Origin: UBA3263 sp964549975 | Lineage (GTDB): Bacteria > Bacteroidota > Bacteroidia > Bacteroidales > Muribaculaceae | Length of the DNA stretch: 9,827 nt | Direction of reading: 5' to 3' | Assembly: GCA_964549975.1 (NCBI GenBank) | Contig: CAZJWM010000081.1 | Coordinates: forward strand, 1 to 9,827 | Shown: positions 7,433-9,827 of the stretch, piece after piece | Layout: each line of letters starts with the position of its first letter | Position numbering within the stretch: position 1 is the first letter of the stretch | Made by a program: the position numbers and the translations under genes | Notes under the pieces: model-generated | The model's database searches: none | What the model saw: the letters and a program-made list of their open reading frames with translations, nothing else | Told to the model about the DNA's origin: nothing

Positions 7433-9720
7433 AACTCCGACTCTCTAACATATTGACCCTGATAGCGGCCGTGGTGATGCTCTCGGCCTGCTCCACCACC
7501 TCGCGCATAGCCTCCGACGAGCAGCTCTACGACGGCATCAAATCGCTGAAAATCATCCCCGAAGAGGGGCAGAAAGTGCCCGCCGGCATGGCCGACGAAA
7601 TCACCGAAGCCGTGGCCGTCACCCCCAACAACCCCTACCCATTCACCAACATCCGCTCATTCCTGCCCATTGGTCTGTGGGTCTACAACCACTGGTATAA
7701 ATACGACAAGGGCCTCAAACACTGGCTCTACGACAAACTCGCCACCGACCCCGTGCTCATCAGCGACGTGCGCCCCGACCTGCGCACCAAGATGATCGAC
7801 GAAATCCTCGACAACAACGGATATTTCCGCGCCACCACCGACTACACCCTCACCTCGGGCCGCAACAAAAAAATCGCCGCCGTGACCTACACCGTCAACG
7901 CCGGCCCGCAATTCCGCTTCAGCTCCGTGGAGCTCCCGCCCGACACGTGTGTGCTCTATCACGTGATCGACTCCGTGGCCTCCACAATCCGCTATCTGCG
8001 CCCCGGCCAACGCTACAGCGTGGACTCGCTCATCGACGTGCGCCAAAGAATCAGCGACGTGGTGCGCAACCGCGGTTTCTATTTCTTCAGCCCCGAATAC
8101 ATCGAATATCTGGCCGACACGGTGGCCGTGCCCGGCTCGGTGGCCCTGCGCCTGAACATAGCCGCAAATGCCCCTTCCTATGCCCTCGACCGCTACAAAG
8201 TGGGCGACGTGACCCTGCGCCTGAACCGCAACCAAGGGGGCGGCGAACCCGACACCTTCGCCACTCGCCGCGCCACCACCATTCAGATGCGCCCGAGCCG
8301 CTTCCGCCGCGGATTGGTCGACGAGTGCGTGGTCTTGCGCAAAGGTCGCAACATCTCGCAACGCGCCATCAACTCCACGCAAACGCGCCTGAGCCGACTG
8401 GGCATCTTCTCCGGCATCAACATCCAAATTAAGCCCGACACGCTCAACCGCTCGAGCCGCAACCTCAACGTGGACATCGACTGCACATTCGACTCCCCGC
8501 TCGAAGCCAAAATCGAAGCCAACGTGTCGTCGAAATCCAACTCCTATCTCGGCCCGGGCCTCACCTTGGGCCTCACCAACCGCAACATCTTCGGCGGCGG
8601 CGAACAGCTCGCCGTGACCCTCACCGGCAGCTATGAATGGCAAACCGGACGCCAACGCAGCTCCGTGTTCAATTCCTACGAAGTGAACCTCCAAGGCTCG
8701 CTCTCGTTCCCCCGACTGCTGGCCCCGTCGTTTCTGCCGCGCCTGCGCCGCGACCTCAGCTGGACCCGCATCACGCTCAACGCCGACCTGCTGAATCGCC
8801 CCCACTACTTCCGCATGGCGCAATTCAACGCCTCATATAGCTACGACTGGCAGCCCTCGCGCCACTCCACCAACACCTTCACACCGCTGAAATTCACCTA
8901 CACCAAGCTGCTGAACACCACCGCCGTGTTCGACTCCATCATGGACGCCAACCAGGCCATTGCCCAAAGCTTCATGAGCCAATTCCTGCCGCAGATTCAA
9001 TACACCTACACCTACGACCGCCAATTCGACTCGCGCAACAAACTCAACTGGACCATCTCCGTGCAAGAAGCCGGCGCAATCTTCTGCGGCATCTGGCGCC
9101 TCACCGGCGTGAAAGGCGAGAAGACCATGTTTGGCATCCCCATCTCCCAATTCGTCAAAGCCTCCACGCAGGTGGTCTACGGCCATCGTCTGGGCCACTA
9201 CGACAGCTGGCTGATGTGGCGCGTGGCCGTGGGTGCCGCCCACGCCTACGGCAACTCCTCGCAGGTGCCCTACAGCGAACAATTCTGGGTGGGCGGTGCC
9301 AACTCCGTGCGCGCCTTCACAGTGCGCACCGTAGGCCCCGGCTCCTATCACGACTACAATGCCTCCTCCGGCAACTATTTCGACCAAACCGGCACGTTTA
9401 AGTTTGAAGCCAACATGGAATGGCGCTTCCCGCTGGTGGGCCCGCTCTTCGGCGCCCTCTTCGTCGACGCCGGCAACGTGTGGCTCCTCAAAGATGACCC
9501 GCAACGCCCCGGCGGCACCCTGCGCGCCTCATCCTTCCTGCGCGACCTGGCACTGGGCACCGGCGCCGGCCTGCGCTTCGACATGGGTATGATTGTGGTG
9601 CGCGGCGACCTGGGCATAGGCATCCACGCCCCCTGGGACACCGGCCGCTCCGGCTACTACAACATGACCTCCTTTGGCCGCTCCCTGGCCTTCCACCTCG
9701 CCATCGGCTACCCCTTCTAA
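7429..9720 (+). CDS. tamL: TamL: TamA-like Omp85 lipoprotein with POTRA domains and outer-membrane beta-barrel
   Basis: Known role: TamL is the Bacteroidota form of TamA, an Omp85/BamA-superfamily barrel with a lipid anchor, and the outer-membrane partner of TamB. Seen: a lipoprotein signal peptide ending in the lipobox LSAC with the acylated Cys at residue 21. Three POTRA-like domains follow: about 109-163 (contains NNGYF near 129-133), 165-245 (RNRGFYF) and 255-354 (SRLGIFSGINIQI). The barrel starts about 358 and shows the Omp85 signature NRNIFGGGE (384-392), the loop-6 motif GGANSVRAF (622-630, equivalent to the VRGF/Y motif; Ala replaces Gly), and a C-terminal YPF ending in Phe, as required for barrel insertion. 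No surface-export signal of the K-(D/E)2 type follows the Cys, which fits a periplasm-facing anchor. At 763 residues it is of usual family length. The ATG overlaps the tamB stop, so translation is probably coupled. No strong terminator follows directly. Confidence 0.95.
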   Translation: MKLRLSNILTLIAAVVMLSACSTTSRIASDEQLYDGIKSLKIIPEEGQKVPAGMADEITEAVAVTPNNPYPFTNIRSFLPIGLWVYNHWYKYDKGLKHWLYDKLATDPVLISDVRPDLRTKMIDEILDNNGYFRATTDYTLTSGRNKKIAAVTYTVNAGPQFRFSSVELPPDTCVLYHVIDSVASTIRYLRPGQRYSVDSLIDVRQRISDVVRNRGFYFFSPEYIEYLADTVAVPGSVALRLNIAANAPSYALDRYKVGDVTLRLNRNQGGGEPDTFATRRATTIQMRPSRFRRGLVDECVVLRKGRNISQRAINSTQTRLSRLGIFSGINIQIKPDTLNRSSRNLNVDIDCTFDSPLEAKIEANVSSKSNSYLGPGLTLGLTNRNIFGGGEQLAVTLTGSYEWQTGRQRSSVFNSYEVNLQGSLSFPRLLAPSFLPRLRRDLSWTRITLNADLLNRPHYFRMAQFNASYSYDWQPSRHSTNTFTPLKFTYTKLLNTTAVFDSIMDANQAIAQSFMSQFLPQIQYTYTYDRQFDSRNKLNWTISVQEAGAIFCGIWRLTGVKGEKTMFGIPISQFVKASTQVVYGHRLGHYDSWLMWRVAVGAAHAYGNSSQVPYSEQFWVGGANSVRAFTVRTVGPGSYHDYNASSGNYFDQTGTFKFEANMEWRFPLVGPLFGALFVDAGNVWLLKDDPQRPGGTLRASSFLRDLALGTGAGLRFDMGMIVVRGDLGIGIHAPWDTGRSGYYNMTSFGRSLAFHLAIGYPF

Positions 9721-9723
9721 AAG

Positions 9724-9757
9724 TTTTTCGCTTTTATTTTGGCTAAAGCGTAAAAAA
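9724..9757. repeat. Inverted repeat after tamL, overlapping the next promoter
   Basis: TTTTTCGCTTT (9724-9734) is complementary to AAAGCG (9745-9750) plus AAAAAA (9752-9757), with one bulged T at 9751; the loop is 10 bases. The stem begins 4 bases after the tamL stop codon. On the + strand it is followed by AT-rich sequence but no clean T-tract, so it would be at best a weak terminator. The -33 TTTG of the next promoter sits at the loop, so it could instead be a regulatory site. Either role is inference. Confidence 0.45.
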
Positions 9758-9769
9758 TTATTACCTTTG
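9738..9769 (+). promoter_or_regulatory. Bacteroides-type promoter for a gene beyond the window
   Basis: TTTG at 9738-9741 and TACCTTTG at 9762-9769 (consensus TAnnTTTG) are 20 bp apart, the same arrangement as the tamB promoter. Transcription should begin around 9774-9777. It lies 17 bases after the tamL stop and drives the next gene on the + strand independently of, or in addition to, read-through from the tam operon. Confidence 0.8.
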
Positions 9770-9773
9770 CGAC

Positions 9774-9827
9774 GAGTTCATCCCTCATTTGAGGCGAAGG
9801 AAATCGAAAAACGCAAGCCATAGAAGC
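9774..9827 (+). other. 5' leader of a downstream gene, truncated by the window end
   Basis: This is the stretch from the predicted transcription start to the window edge. It contains no ATG, so the coding start is outside the window. It holds a short palindrome, CCTCATTTGAGG (9783-9794), and a purine-rich, A-rich segment after it. At more than 50 bases the leader is clearly longer than that of tamB. The gene it serves cannot be identified from here. Confidence 0.5.

Noticed and set aside
7657..8823. Long open frame of 388 codons on the - strand inside tamL
   Set aside because: It is a shadow of the GC-rich, C-ending codon usage of tamL. Its translation is low-complexity (Gly, Val, Ala, His-rich) with no recognisable domain, while the + strand frame is an unmistakable Omp85 protein.
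8833..9504. Open frame of 223 codons on the - strand inside tamL
   Set aside because: Antisense shadow over the barrel-coding region, with no family resemblance and no promoter or terminator of its own.

Overview
The window reads as chromosomal DNA of a member of the Bacteroidota, most likely a gut-type Bacteroidales (Prevotella or Muribaculaceae-like; the family is a guess). Three things support this: two promoters of the Bacteroides type (TTTG, then TAnnTTTG, both with a 20-bp gap), start codons without a Shine-Dalgarno sequence, and protein families typical of the phylum (a secreted protein with a YDLQGRRV-type C-terminal tail, and a lipoprotein version of TamA next to TamB). All three genes lie on the + strand.

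Positions 38-2590 encode an 850-residue secreted protein of unknown function. It is built from beta-rich modules separated by helical linkers and ends in a short conserved Bacteroidales tail. A strong intrinsic terminator (2613-2660) closes this unit, and a clean promoter (2668-2699) starts the next.

Positions 2720-7432 and 7429-9720 encode TamB and the Omp85-family lipoprotein TamL, overlapping by 4 bases (ATGA). TamB is an inner-membrane-anchored, periplasm-spanning beta-groove protein. TamL is a POTRA/beta-barrel outer-membrane protein. They are expected to form one envelope-spanning complex for building the outer membrane (OMP insertion and/or lipid movement between membranes). The gene order is tamB then tamL, the reverse of tamA-tamB in Enterobacteria.

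Positions 9721-9827 hold an inverted repeat overlapping another Bacteroides-type promoter, then the leader of a gene whose start lies beyond the window. I see no tRNA, rRNA, CRISPR array, insertion sequence or phage gene. The tam operon is an ordinary core locus for this phylum. The points most worth a second look are a histidine/acid-rich insert in TamB, the base-composition difference between the secreted-protein gene and the tam operon, and the inverted repeat around the last promoter. I found no convincing new biological system.
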